Source: Xylona heveae TC161
Taxonomy: Eukaryota; Ascomycota; Xylonomycetes; Xylonales; Xylonaceae
DNA: 64,000 nucleotides
Reading direction: 5' to 3'
NCBI RefSeq assembly: GCF_001619985.1
Contig: NW_017264197.1
Location: 124,001 to 188,000 of the forward strand
The notes under the pieces were generated by a model. The model had not been told where the DNA came from, did no database searches, and saw nothing but the letters and a program-made list of their open reading frames with translations. Made by a program: the position numbers and the translations under genes. Positions 49,078-60,666 of this stretch are shown piece after piece. Numbering within the stretch: the first letter of the stretch is position 1; each line of letters starts with the position of its first letter.

Positions 49078-51696
49078 CTAAGACGATGCAGGACCTGGAG
49101 GTGCATTAGAAGGAGAATTATCTGCTGCAACTGCAGCGCCTGTTCTCGCCTGACCTCTGCTCCTGTGGCCGCCAATATTAGCAGCTGCGTTATTATTAGC
49201 AGTAGTACTAGCACCACCGCCATTATTTGGAGCACCAGTACCGCTGGGACCCTGTGGAGAAGACTGCTGAGCAGACCCAGACCCAGTAGTCGTAGTCGTA
49301 GTCGCACTTCCAAGATTCTCCCTTCTTACCACCCTGATCCATACTTCGCCTGCCGTTTGGCCGCGGATATATTCGCCCGGGATGGCAAATGTTCCTCTTG
49401 GAGCGCTGGTGCCTGGTTGGTTTTGCTGGCCTTGTCCACTGGCTGAGTTGCCAGGTATGTAAGGGGGATTGGTGCCGCTTGCGACGGAGGTGCGATGTGT
49501 TGCGGAGACTCCGGTATGACTGCCAAATGCTGCAGAGTGCTGGACTACTCCTCCGACATACATGGGTCCCGGCTGATGGGTGGCATTGCTGCTCGCCTCC
49601 CCGCCGCTGTTGCGAACAAGCTGGATGTTTGTGTGCATAACGACGCTAGCAATTGTATCTCTGGGATTGCCGGCTCTAAAAGACTGGCCGGGAACACTTG
49701 AGCCGACTGCAGGTCGCGAAGCGCGTGTGGTGTGTCTAGTGGAACCTCTCTGTTGGCTGGTTCCAGGCTGGCCTTGCTGTCGTCTCTGGTTTGAGCGCTG
49801 TTGACCAGTGGTATTTGGTGGATTAGCAGCAGCAGTCTCTGACTGTCGGTGGGACTGATTCGCAGCATTCAGGACTCGGTGAGATGGAGGGTGTGAAGCA
49901 GCAAAGGTCCCGCTAGCTGCCCTACCACTCGGGTCCATTGGCGCATGCTCTGGGATTTGATGAGCCTCCGTGCCAGTCAAATTATTGGCAGAATAGGGGT
50001 GATGACTATGGTTGGGAGGTTGGATATTCTGCGACGGGAGTGAATATGGTGCCTGATTCGAGTTTGCCCTGGTCTGGCTGGTATCAAGACCGGGAGTGCC
50101 GCCATGTGAGTCAGATCCTCGGATCTGCTGCTGATGGAATGTATTGTCACCGTGCACATTTGAGGTGCTCGCACCCTGTGCCATTTGAGGCCACGATTCG
50201 ACACCCTGAGCTTGCTGATAAACCCGTGTTCCTACATTTCTTGAGGATGGGTTCGGGCCATTGCGGTTGATGTTCGGGGTACCCTGGAGCGTTGCAGCAT
50301 TTGTAGGAAGCTGACCGCTGGTATTGATGGAGCGGGTCGGATATGGCGAGTATCTGGGAACTCTATCGACTTGGTGACTCGATCTAAGAACGCCATGGAG
50401 AACGGCTGGCCGAGGTTGAGGAGCAAGTAAGGGAGCTTGCATGGGAAATATAGGGACCGGTCCAGTGGCATCTAGATCCATTTTGTGTTCCTCTTCAAAC
50501 GCCCGGTCATGACCGCGAGAATCGGCTTGAGAGTGCCCTGGTGCGGCATTAGGGATGCCCTGCATTTTATGGTCTGAAATTCCACGCTCACCTTGGACTG
50601 AGCCCTTCTCGGCGGAATGCTGAGCTATAGTCGAAGTAGGAGGCGGCTGCGTGTCTCGATGTGTACTCCCGGCTTTTTCATCATAGTCGCTCTCCTGGGA
50701 CGAGGAAGAAGCGCTGGTAGATCGACGAAGCGTTTCAGCTTCAGAATCATCTTGCTCCATTATCTCGTTCCTTTCCCGCTCTCTGTTGACACGCTGGCGG
50801 TAACGCTCCATATCACCAGGGAATGGATGTGGCCATCCATTCCCTCGCGGCGGCTCTGGCTCCGGATTAGTATACCACTCCGGCCTTGGGGTCATGGCTA
50901 TTATGACATCCGGGCCAAGCCGCCGTACGATGTATAGGGTTTCAATACCGTCTCTTTCATTTTTGTCAATGAAAAAGCACGTACCCCCGTACCGATCCGC
51001 CAAAACTTCTAGGGGATCTCCGCGGGGAACAGTGTAATATCGAACGCCATCAATGGGCGGACCAAAAACAATCCCCCTTGTTGGAAGATTCGGCTGGACG
51101 TTCTCAGTCCGATTTCGGTCCCTCCTCTCATCTTCGTGAGATGCCCCAAATAGAGAATGCGAGCTGTGAGCACGAATGACATGAGAGTCATTGTCGCCAG
51201 TACTCTTCTCCTGAGTGACGAGGTCAACGGCTTGAAGAAGTACAGAGAACGGGCGGTCAATATCCACATTGTTGCTTCGGGGTTCGGACTGATTTCCGAC
51301 TATATCACCCTCATTCGTTTTGTCATCCTCACACTTGTGGGCCAGCTCGCGGTTGGTGTGCTCTCTTGAGATTTCTGCATTTGAAGGCCCGGCATCACCA
51401 ACGCTGCTTGCCTGACTACCGCTACCGAGATTCTCTGCAACTTTGCCTCTTGGAATTTGTAGTGCTGTCTGCGCTTGCACAGTCTGCGAAGTAGTTGGAG
51501 GAGTCTGCGTAGCCCATCCGGAGTCGTCCCGGTTGATAAGGTGGACACCGTCGTCGCTCATGGAAAGCCAGCACTGAACGCACATGTTCTTGCCGCATTG
51601 CATGCATGCTCTCATTGGGCCTTTATTGCGCAATTCGCAAGAATCGCACTTTGCCGTCCTCGCGGTGATGGTTCTGAAAAGGGTATGCGCGGGCAT
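49078..51696 (-). CDS. Large disordered protein with N-terminal Cys-rich zinc-binding motif
   Basis: A single-exon frame of 872 residues counted from the ATG at 51696, chosen as the first ATG before the Cys cluster; the frame is open further upstream. Residues about 15-45 hold CDSCELRNKGPMRACMQCG and then MCVQCW, three C-x2-C pairs that could bind two zinc ions. A middle segment (about 240-320) looks folded: GVRYYTVPRGDPLEVLADRYGG, TCFFIDKNERDGIETLYIVRR, DVIIAMTPRPEWYTNPEPEPP. From about 345 to the end it is Ser/Gln/Asn/Gly-rich and almost certainly disordered. I know no family name. The mix of a zinc module, a small folded domain and a long low-complexity tail suggests a regulatory or scaffold protein. 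A short 5' exon upstream of 51696 cannot be excluded. Confidence 0.75.
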   Translation of the reverse strand: MPAHTLFRTITARTAKCDSCELRNKGPMRACMQCGKNMCVQCWLSMSDDGVHLINRDDSGWATQTPPTTSQTVQAQTALQIPRGKVAENLGSGSQASSVGDAGPSNAEISREHTNRELAHKCEDDKTNEGDIVGNQSEPRSNNVDIDRPFSVLLQAVDLVTQEKSTGDNDSHVIRAHSSHSLFGASHEDERRDRNRTENVQPNLPTRGIVFGPPIDGVRYYTVPRGDPLEVLADRYGGTCFFIDKNERDGIETLYIVRRLGPDVIIAMTPRPEWYTNPEPEPPRGNGWPHPFPGDMERYRQRVNRERERNEIMEQDDSEAETLRRSTSASSSSQESDYDEKAGSTHRDTQPPPTSTIAQHSAEKGSVQGERGISDHKMQGIPNAAPGHSQADSRGHDRAFEEEHKMDLDATGPVPIFPMQAPLLAPQPRPAVLHGVLRSSHQVDRVPRYSPYPTRSINTSGQLPTNAATLQGTPNINRNGPNPSSRNVGTRVYQQAQGVESWPQMAQGASTSNVHGDNTFHQQQIRGSDSHGGTPGLDTSQTRANSNQAPYSLPSQNIQPPNHSHHPYSANNLTGTEAHQIPEHAPMDPSGRAASGTFAASHPPSHRVLNAANQSHRQSETAAANPPNTTGQQRSNQRRQQGQPGTSQQRGSTRHTTRASRPAVGSSVPGQSFRAGNPRDTIASVVMHTNIQLVRNSGGEASSNATHQPGPMYVGGVVQHSAAFGSHTGVSATHRTSVASGTNPPYIPGNSASGQGQQNQPGTSAPRGTFAIPGEYIRGQTAGEVWIRVVRRENLGSATTTTTTGSGSAQQSSPQGPSGTGAPNNGGGASTTANNNAAANIGGHRSRGQARTGAAVAADNSPSNAPPGPASS

Positions 51697-54600
51697 TTTC
51701 CTTTGTCTAGCAAGATAACCTCTTTCAAGCCAAATGGATTTCAGGGGCCGCTGACCACGAGAGTCCAGAAATGAGCTGGACGTGTCTATAGCAGAATAGT
51801 GGAAACGAAACAGTGAACTGAAAAAACACAAGCACTTCTTTTGGAAGCAGGGTCGATGTTTGACTTTCAATGGTCAACGATGATAATCTCGTAGTATAGC
51901 GCCGAAATCTCTGGAAATATTAATCTCCTGTTCCCTTTGGCTTTTTCGATTGCAGAGGGGTAAGCAAACTCACTTATGACTTGACAATTTCCGATCACAA
52001 AAACCGAAAGAATCAACGCTGTTGCTTCCTTTTGCCACTTGTCTGAGGCTGCTGCTGCTGCTGATTAATTTGGCGTCTTATCCAAAGGCTGGGAGGGGAG
52101 GAGTTGGCGAGGTGCCAAAGCCCCAGAAAAATGATCTTGGAGTAAAGAGTAGAGGGTAGCATAAAGAGTCTGGAGGAAGGATATGTTCAGGGAAGTCGTG
52201 TGCGAATTCTAAGCGGGTGAGAGAAAGGCACGGGAAAAAAGACGTGGATCTCAAGCTGGATTTATACGCGGTGTCGAGGGCATTCAAGGAAGCGGGAATG
52301 GGGAATTTTGTGTAGTTCCAACCGTGAAGTCAATGCAGTGAAACTGGCTTAAGCTGTGTGCCTTCATATGTGACCATTGCCGTTGACTTCTGGTGAAGCA
52401 TGTTGTGATGGTGCTTTGCAATGTTGCAAGAAGCGGACCAAACACTGTAGGGCCTGCCAGATGTGTGACTAATTGAAGGGCAAAAGGCCCCAAGTCACGC
52501 CGGTTGGCTTGCCACTGAGCCCAAGAAAAGAATTGCTTTCCGGCAGACATTTTCCCAGTCCTTCACAAACCCGAGACTGGTGACCGGCTTGCGGGTCGAT
52601 AAAGCAGCCAACGCAGAGCGCCAACTGGTGAATGATCGCCAATAACCAGCGTTCATATTACAGCCAGAAACGCTGTGACAGTGATAAAAAGACAGACTCC
52701 ACCAAGATGAATAGTTGGAAAATGGGCGATGCACTGAGTCTGCAAACTTGGTGCCTCTCCTGCCCAAGCCATGCTTCCTTTCTGGAGCCATGAAGCATAC
52801 ATGCCATTCATTTGTGAGGCCAACGGAGCGATCGTTAAGAGCGCCCCTTGACTGGAAACCTCCATATTTTCTATGCTTCATGGTCAAAGTGGCGAAATAT
52901 AAGCGACTGGAGTAGTGAAAATCGGCCGGCAATGTTGAGTGAGAATTATGTAGGTGAATGATGTAGCACAAACTTGCATCATTCCCAGTTACGCGAAGCT
53001 ATGACAAAAGGTGCGAAAAGAGAATGGTAATCAGCTCCTTCAAGCAGGGGAGAGAATGCCGGGTAAGCGTTCCATAATTGCGAGAGAGGAAGCAATGCAT
53101 TGAATGAGGGGTGCAGGCGTGGTTAAATGATCAGATAAACGATGGTGCCGTACCAAGGTTGCCGGCACACAGCATTGTCTGTGCCAAATAATGGTAGGAT
53201 TCAAGAAACGGACAAGATTCCAGTTCGGTAGGGTCTCGTCGTATCAAAGTCTTGCGGCGAGTTAACAGTGCTTCTGAGCGCCATGGAAGCCAAACAACTG
53301 CTAAGATAATGGAGGCTGGAATGACTTAAAGCAATGTGAGATGCTGTGGAGGTGTTTCTCGATCGACCAAAGGAGTCATGTTCAAAGTTGTCGCGGTCAT
53401 AAGACATTACTCTGGTTTGACGTGTTAGGGCTGAAGGAGCCGTTGTTCGACGGGAAGATTTGACGTAACCTGGACGAGGAGGTGGCCTTGGAAGCAAGAA
53501 ATTATAAGTGTATCAATGTCCATCGAAAAGTCGCATGAGGTTTGTACTCTCAGTGTCATTTTATGCTCAAGGAAGCAGTGCTTTGTGGCTGTGAACAATA
53601 TCAATAGCTGGAGTTGTCCAGTACACGTACTCCAGTCGATAGAAGGACTTCCAGCACTCCAGTATGCTGATTTCGTAGAACACAAGAAGTGGCTCATTTC
53701 GGTGTGGAAAAGCCAGGAAAGGCAGAAAATTGGGGGCAGGCAAGCCTTTTAACTTTTGCGAACACATTCATATTGAACACGCTAAAACATTAACGTGCAG
53801 TGACGACTCAGGTTCCAAGCAGAAAGGAACATTAAACGAAAATTGCGTGAATGGGAGAACAATAGCACTATGATCAAAGGACTACGCCATGTGCTCTGCG
53901 TCACTGTTCGGTTGCTCGATAGTGGAATAGGACCAGTGCTTGGCAATGGCCATGAGATCTCTCGATGGCGTAGCCAAGCCGTCAACGAGAGGAAGCCTCC
54001 AACGAAGATCACCTAATAGGTGTTAGCTCAAAGGTTTCAAGGTCAGACTTCATAAAAAGTTGAAAATCAGTGGTATTTTCGGTGCTCCGTGCCAGTGTCA
54101 GAGCAGCCGCAAAAGCCAAATAACACGAGCTTCAAAATGGTTCGATCGGAGATTCGATCCGCCGAAGTCAAAGGCTATAAAACTTGCAATGCAATCGTCA
54201 GCAGAAAAGTAGTTAACAGATCCGCCTGGAAACGCCAGAGTAGCGCTGAACGCTCCTGACACACCAGCAAAAATTAAACCAAACTTTTAACTCCTTCCGC
54301 GGTTGAAACGAACTGCAAAATTTCATCACTAAGCACCAAACAAAGAAGTCGCCTTTCGTTTGTTGAGTATTTCCATTATTCTATGGATCGGATAGTGCTG
54401 GCGTAGGACCAAAAATATATACAAGTACAAATGTCGAGCAACGATGATGCTGACGATGATGCTGCAGTGAACTTGTAAGCAAGCAACCACGCCCATTCCA
54501 TATCCTTTAAAAGTGTGATAACAAGAAGCAGAAGATAAAGCGAAACTACGCCCGCCATGGAAACTGGAAATGGTTATCGAAAAATGAGCGCCGCGAATAT

Positions 54601-54909
54601 GGGCCCGCCGATGCAGCCAACTTGTCTTAATTAGCTGAAATGAGGCTCATCCAATGGATGATGCGTATCGAACAAATTGGTAGAAGAAAGCGTCTCTTTT
54701 TTAATACAAGCGTCATGATCCGAAGCTGCAATTACAGACAACCTGCGGAGGAACGGGAAAGTAGAGTTGAGAGTGGATATAACGGTCGAAATGTTCGAAT
54801 CACCGAGTCGGAGGAATGATGAGAGTTTCAAAGGGTTGAGAGGCATGAGACCAGTCCGAGGGAGAAATAGTTACATGCGATGGAGATGGAGGAGCACACA
54901 AGACCATGC
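51697..54909. other. Gene-poor interval, 3.2 kb
   Basis: I see no gene, RNA or repeat family. The left part is the promoter of the disordered-protein gene and the right end is the tim17 3' flank. Open frames on both strands (for example 52495-52971 minus) are short and unlike proteins. Confidence 0.5.
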
Positions 54910-55833
54910 TTAAGCAAGCGCAGGGGTCTGGGCGCCCTCCGCTGGCGCTGGCGGCGGGGGTGCAGGAACCTGTTGAAAATGAGGGTATATATGTTAGCCC
55001 AGTCATCCCTAGAGCAATCACACGTAGGTATAGAAGAGAATCTTATGTAAAAGTGGATTGACATGTCTAAAGGGGGTACTCACATCCAGTCTCGTGTTCT
55101 CAGCCATGAGTCTCTGGAAACCAATACCAACACCCTCAATGACAGCAAGCAAGCAGGCACAGCCAATGGCCGAGTTTCTAGCAGCCTTCATTCCGCCACG
55201 AATGGCGAGAGCGCCACCAGTAAAGAATCCTGCAATGACTATACGGCAACAAGATTAGCATGAATGTTTCAAGTATGGCATCCTCAATCAGCTCCGCCAG
55301 GTTAAACCCTGTCGAGTATTGGGCTGTTTGTATTACTTGTCATAATGGTGCTGACATACTTGCGTTGTATGGATCTTCCTTCTTGCGGAGGCCCTTGACG
55401 GCACAGTCAAAAGTTGAGAAGAGACCACCCCAAACACCAAAATTGCCACCAAGGACAGGCGCACGAGCCTTGATAGCAGTGAGAGCGCCAATTCTTCGCT
55501 CTCCGTAAGGGCTGTTCCGGAAGCCCTTGACACCATGCCACACAGCACCACCAATTGCCTATAAAATAACTAATGCGTTAGCTATCTATTTCCAAGATTG
55601 TACCCGAAGGTTCCGTATCCGTCCCATATTCCGCTCCAATCTCAAAGAGCGGAGAAATCGAATGTATCAAATCGGAGATGAATATTGGGTCGTTACGGAG
55701 AAAGGGGGAAGGTATGAGGTGTTGCTGTGGATAATATCGGCGAAAAGAAAGAGGGAAAGCGTACTCCCATGCAAAAGGCGCCTCCAAAGTCGTTCAAAGC
55801 CACCCACGGGCAAGGGTCACGAGTGTGATCCAT
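54910..55833 (-). CDS. tim17: Mitochondrial import inner membrane translocase subunit Tim17
   Basis: Core subunit of the TIM23 presequence translocase in the mitochondrial inner membrane. Four exons, 55833-55765, 55558-55360, 55238-55084 and 54969-54910, join to 160 residues, the normal length. The chain starts [20 protein letters not shown], with the conserved intermembrane-space N-terminus and the Cys of the Tim17 disulphide. Four membrane helices with Gly-rich faces follow: [50 protein letters not shown] and [15 protein letters not shown] Pro/Ala-rich tail ([19 protein letters not shown]) is encoded by the last exon. All four introns' frames agree with known Tim17 sequence order. Confidence 0.96.
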
Positions 55834-57112
55834 TTTATGATTCGGTTCGGTTTAGCCGGTCGACGTCTTAGAAGATATAAGGCGGCGTTTCAGAGTGATG
55901 AGGCTCAACGGTGGCTGATGGCCTCGACGACGGGAGAGATCAACTCGCTTGAAAAGCCGGTAATAATTCCAATGGCGGTGGTATCGAGGTATGCAAAGGC
56001 GCGTCTTGTATCAGTAAGGAATAAACAAATATCCCCCAAGTCCAGAGACTCCTGCTTCGACGGGTCTATGAGGTTGTTCAACTGATGTCTTTGGATTGTC
56101 CAGGAGAGCGCCAAGTCCGAAATGATGCTGATGCTGGGAAACTTTTCCTGTTCCGCGTGATTGGCCGCTTGACGAGAATTATTGATACGCCTCGGTCCGA
56201 TGGTGCACAATTGTGTATAGTTCTATGCATTCATAATCTGAGAGCACAATTGGATTTATGCAAGTATATGTTACGTAATCTTCTTATGCACATGCATCAA
56301 AGTACCTTCGTATTCCGTACCGTACGACAAGACAAGCATTCTGTTAACCTACACAGCTAGTCGGCATAGCTCTCTGGCCCTGGTTTTGGTTAAGCGCATA
56401 ACTGTGCAACGTCTAGCCTGCTTCTTTTTAACTGCTGTCGTCATAACGCCAAACAACGCAAGGTAAGACGACGCCCTGAGGACTTTAGTTGAATGACCCA
56501 TACCCTTTTCTACTGCAATGATACCTGTGACGCGTGCGGTCGATCCATTGATTGTTGCCCGATTCGACAGTACTCGGGGGCTGAATGAGGAGATCGATCA
56601 CGCCCAAATCCCCCTCATTGAACCTTCGTCCAGGGCGTGGCCCCCTTCCATTGAGTCTATTATGTATAGCTGTAGACTGATGACCCCATTATCCCTGCAA
56701 CAGCTGCCTCATGCGCATTTGGACCAAGCCTGCTCATTGACGACATCTACTCCAGTCTGTCTTCTTGCTTCTTTGTGAATACTTCTCCATTATAATTGCC
56801 CTCTTTTCCACCTCGTCTGGCGCCGGCCGATTGATTTGTCGTCGCTTTCTCTCCTCCTCTGTTGTTAGCTACTTAGCAAGTTTTCACAATCTGGTAATCA
56901 ATTGACTCAGCCGGTGCTCTATCTTTCAAAGCATTCCTGTAAGCTTTGTCCTTGGGGAGCCTTATGCAAGTCTGGCAATGCGTGGATGGGGGCGCTTCAG
57001 CTTCCGTAACCCTTTCGCCTTTGTCAATGGCTTCGGCGCTGTAGTATATATTAAAGACACCTCCGCTGACAAGCTTGTTAAAGTAATTAGTCGCATAAGC
57101 TCTTGAATCATC
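55834..57112. promoter_or_regulatory. Divergent region between tim17 and the TUDOR/AT-hook gene
   Basis: About 1.3 kb between start codons that point away from each other. No gene is seen; short frames have no coding character. Confidence 0.5.
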
Positions 57113-57848
57113 ATGGCCGACAAGGAAATCAAGGAAGGCGACCAGGGTATGTATCCACATTTGTGGCTGTAGTTGTCTGACGCGTTGGATGCAATGCAAA
57201 CGTCATGTCCCCTTATTCTCGAACAACTTGGCTGAGAGCGTGTGCTTGATCGCAGTTTCATGGCAGTGGTCTGGTGGCCGGCCTGGAGGTACTGCGGAAG
57301 AAGTCAAGGAGCAGGGCGAGATTGCCATTCAATCGAACAAAGGCAACACCATCAAGAAGAATGCAAGCCCGGACAATCCGGCCGTGCACGTCTCCCGGCC
57401 GGGAAACGACGTTGTGAAGCGGCAGAGTGAGCTTGATGTAGAAAAAGAAGGGCCGAAGCACAAAGACGAGGGTGGGGAAGGAAAGGCGGACAAGGAGGAA
57501 AAGAAAGAGCAAAAGAAAGCGGATGCGGAGGAGGAGGAGAAAAAGGAAGCTAAAGAAGAAGAGAAGAAAGAGAAGGAACAAGAAGAAGCAACTGCTGGCG
57601 AAAAGCGCGAGAGAGCCGAAGGAGATACTGGCGACGCGGAGAAAGATACGAAGCGTCAAAAGCAGCCCGAGGAGACCAAACAAAATGGGGTCAACGGCGA
57701 GAAGAAACAAGAAGCACCTGCGAAGAAAGGCCCTGGACGCCCGAGAAAGGATGCAGCGAGCTCCACTGCAGAGAAGAAGACAGAAACGAAATCCGTGCCC
57801 ACTGGCGATAACATTGGCAGTCGGACCCGCTCAAAGGCTAATGCTTGA
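57113..57848 (+). CDS. Hypervirulence-associated protein (HVA1) TUDOR-domain protein with AT-hook
   Basis: Two exons, 57113-57146 and 57256-57848, give 208 residues. The N-terminal HVA1/TUDOR domain (about residues 4-68) shows KEGDQVSWQWSGGRPGGTAE, then EIAIQSNKGNTIKKNASPDN and GNDVVKRQSEL. A Lys/Glu-rich, low-complexity stretch (about 75-150) follows, then an AT-hook KKGPGRPRKD and a basic tail ending GSRTRSKANA. The domain name comes from a Cryptococcus gene, but it is widespread in bacteria and fungi. The AT-hook and basic tail argue for nuclear DNA or chromatin binding. Molecular role unknown. The start was chosen from the good ATG context (ATCATGGCC) and the domain's usual opening. Confidence 0.88.
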
Positions 57849-60528
57849 AGATGAATGCATTGAAATCACTTCAGTCCTCCTCAAAAAGCCTTGGTCGCTT
57901 ATATCTGCGTGTTTATTATTAATTATATTTCTTTTTCTTTGAAATCTAGGATATACGGCGCTGTAAATGGCAACGATTAAGCGTCTCGAGTAATGGCAAT
58001 ATTTCTTTTTTTTCCCCTCCTTCTGATTCTGTATCGTCAGGTGTATAATTCCCGGAGAGGAAGCAGCTAATTTGTCACCGCGATCAAAGAATTCTGCTGA
58101 ACTGCGGGGTAAAGGTGCAAAAAAACAATATACTCGATAAATCGGGGTGGATGGTAAAAATAAACGGTAATCTGGAAAATGAAATATATAATTATAAAAA
58201 AAAGAGAATTACTCGGAATTTTATTATTTTCTTTGCTTGAAGCCTATATTCAACGCGTGTCAACTGGGCTCCTGCCAATGTACCTTCACAGCAACGACAT
58301 GTCCTGCTTCCACACCATGCAGTACGATACTTTGATGTTTTGTTTTCTTTTCAGTACTGAAGTATCACACGTGTGTTGACTTTGTTGATCCCTGAAATTT
58401 AGCTCTGCACTTGTTGCTTTTGCCGTTACAACTCCCGCGCTGCTCTCGAGCACGGCCGCCACCAACATGGATTTGTTTGGCCCCAGGGGGCGTCTCAAGC
58501 TTCCCAGCCAGCCCGTGCGGGCCCATGGCAAGGACCAAGAGCCAGCACGAGAAAAGCCGCCGTGGTGCTACACGACACGTCGATGCTGCAGGTTTAAAGT
58601 CTAGACCATCGCATGGTTGCGAGGATATTAGGAAGCGGTAAAAAGCCACCGACAGTCAAAGCGGTTGCGTCTTTGTCCAATGGCAGGAATGGCTCTCCTC
58701 GTCTGCAGACATGCAGTACACTAAAGGCGACATGCATCCACTTCTTAAGAGCGGGCACCTTAAGCATCGGGGGGCCTCGTGCGGGCCTAGGAATAGGACC
58801 GAAAGAGGAACACGGAATAAATGAGATGAACTGAAGTATCTGAACAGAGTAGTACGTCCGAATAAGAAAAAGAAAAACACCAGATATTTCCCCGACCACA
58901 GTATAATACTGCTACTGCATCCTTCACCGACATTATTGCGCCCTTTTCCCCGCTTCCTTTCAATCTCTTTGCAGGCATTCCAAAATCCTATGCTCCACTA
59001 TTACACGTCGGAAGAGCATTGTACAGTATAGATCGTTCCATCTGGTAGATATTGATAACTCTGTCAAAGCGGAGAAATTTTGCAATATTCATGCTGTACA
59101 TTTGGCGCAAGGTCATTGGAGCGATTGACGATGCAAGCCGTTACGCTTAGAAACGCACATCGAGGTTACAACTGCCTGTTCCTGCTTGCGTGTCTAACTG
59201 CAACACCGATTCTATTCGTCAGAAGCCTTTTTGCTATGTCTCGACTCGATTACTATTGCTTTTGACCTGCGTTGTAACCCGCTGTACAGAGTGATTTAGA
59301 GTGAATCTTCCTCTTGGAGGTGCGGAACATTGCGGTAAGCTACAGCAATGGGTTACTTGACTGTAGTAGTACCTTTGTAGTAATACCATGGGGGAAGGGA
59401 GAGCAGGGCCTTTCACCACCTTCAACAGTCAAGGGTGTATGCCTCCATGGACCAACCCCCCGAAACTCAAGTGCATATTGTCCGACATAAATGAATAATT
59501 TATCAATCAACTACGAGTATAATGCCTGGTACAAAGCCATGTGTGTAAATTTCCCGCGGGAGGGCCCAACCGTTCACTCATCCTCGTCTCTCGACCGCCA
59601 GACTCCACTACGCTTAGGACCTGTAGGACAAGGAATAATATTGTCCGATACTTTAATTCCAAGCGCTTCTGAAGTGACTCTCTGGCATCTACAGTACTGT
59701 AAGTTACAGTAATCAAAGCCCACAAACTCCAACAATCTCAGGAACCATGACATGATAACTTATGTAATCGACCTAGACGCTGACGACAGCAGATACGTGA
59801 GATGACGGAACAATGGCGTTTGATATGGAGTCATATTCAACATTACTCCGGTATACAGTGACCCTTTGCCATGGGAGAAATCTCTTGCGCAATTTTTGTT
59901 ACGCTTTTGTCGAGATGAAGCAATGATACGGCGCTGGAGCTAATCCCCCTCGAGCAATCTCCCAGCTGCACGAGCCGGCTACCAATGAAGCTTACCGGTT
60001 CGCCAAACAGGGTTTATCGACTGCAACCAATCGCTCTGCTTCAAAGGTGCATACATGGCCAATGGTGTGAAATGGATCGACAGTCTCTAAATTGGACAAG
60101 TAGCAGTTCCAGTCAACCCGTGCCATAATTTTATGCAAGGATCTGTTCTGTACTGTACGTGGTAGTATGGTCAGACCTCTACGGAGTAGATTGCGACGTC
60201 GTCGGGTTGCATGAGTTGATCAAAGGAAAGGTGCAGATCAATTATTCGAGACCCCCTCTACACAACAGCAAGGTCGCTTTACACCTCGAAAATATAGCAA
60301 GCGAACACAATGGGGCAGTACTCCAATGAAGAATATGGATTTTTGAGTGTCTCTCCCTTTTCTCACACATTTTCCTGGCCTTCATATGAGAAGCGCACGG
60401 ACGTATGTCCAGTCATGCAACACTGACTCGCGGCGACCGGCCACCAGATACTCTATCAACAATGATAAAGACCCGGTCTGACTGTCGGCGGACGCTACGG
60501 CACTAGTACCTTGGGGATAATCCGAACC
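57849..60528. other. Gene-poor interval right of the TUDOR gene
   Basis: About 2.7 kb with no supported gene. The left part is the 3' flank of the TUDOR/AT-hook gene. Nothing with coding or RNA-gene character was found in the rest. Confidence 0.45.
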
Positions 60529-60666
60529 ATGGCCGACTTCCTAAGAAGGTTGCAGGAGATAGCGGGAGGGTGGAGAGAGGTGGGCTCTGATAGGGCTGCT
60601 ACTGATAGGGAGACAGTTAATGTTATGCGAGACGCTCTCTCATCGGTCGGGGATTCCATCATCTAA
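60529..60666 (+). CDS. Possible 45-residue small ORF
   Basis: ATG in a near-ideal context (ACCATGGCC) opens 45 codons to TAA. The peptide begins MADFLRRLQEIAGGWREVG and would form an amphipathic helix; it then reads TVNVMRDALSSVGDSII. No family is recognised. It lies alone in a gene-poor interval and may be chance. Confidence 0.25.
   Translation: MADFLRRLQEIAGGWREVGSDRAATDRETVNVMRDALSSVGDSII

Noticed and set aside
52495-52971. 158-codon minus-strand frame
   Set aside because: No ATG-supported start near the beginning, Trp/Ser/His-rich composition unlike real proteins, no motif.
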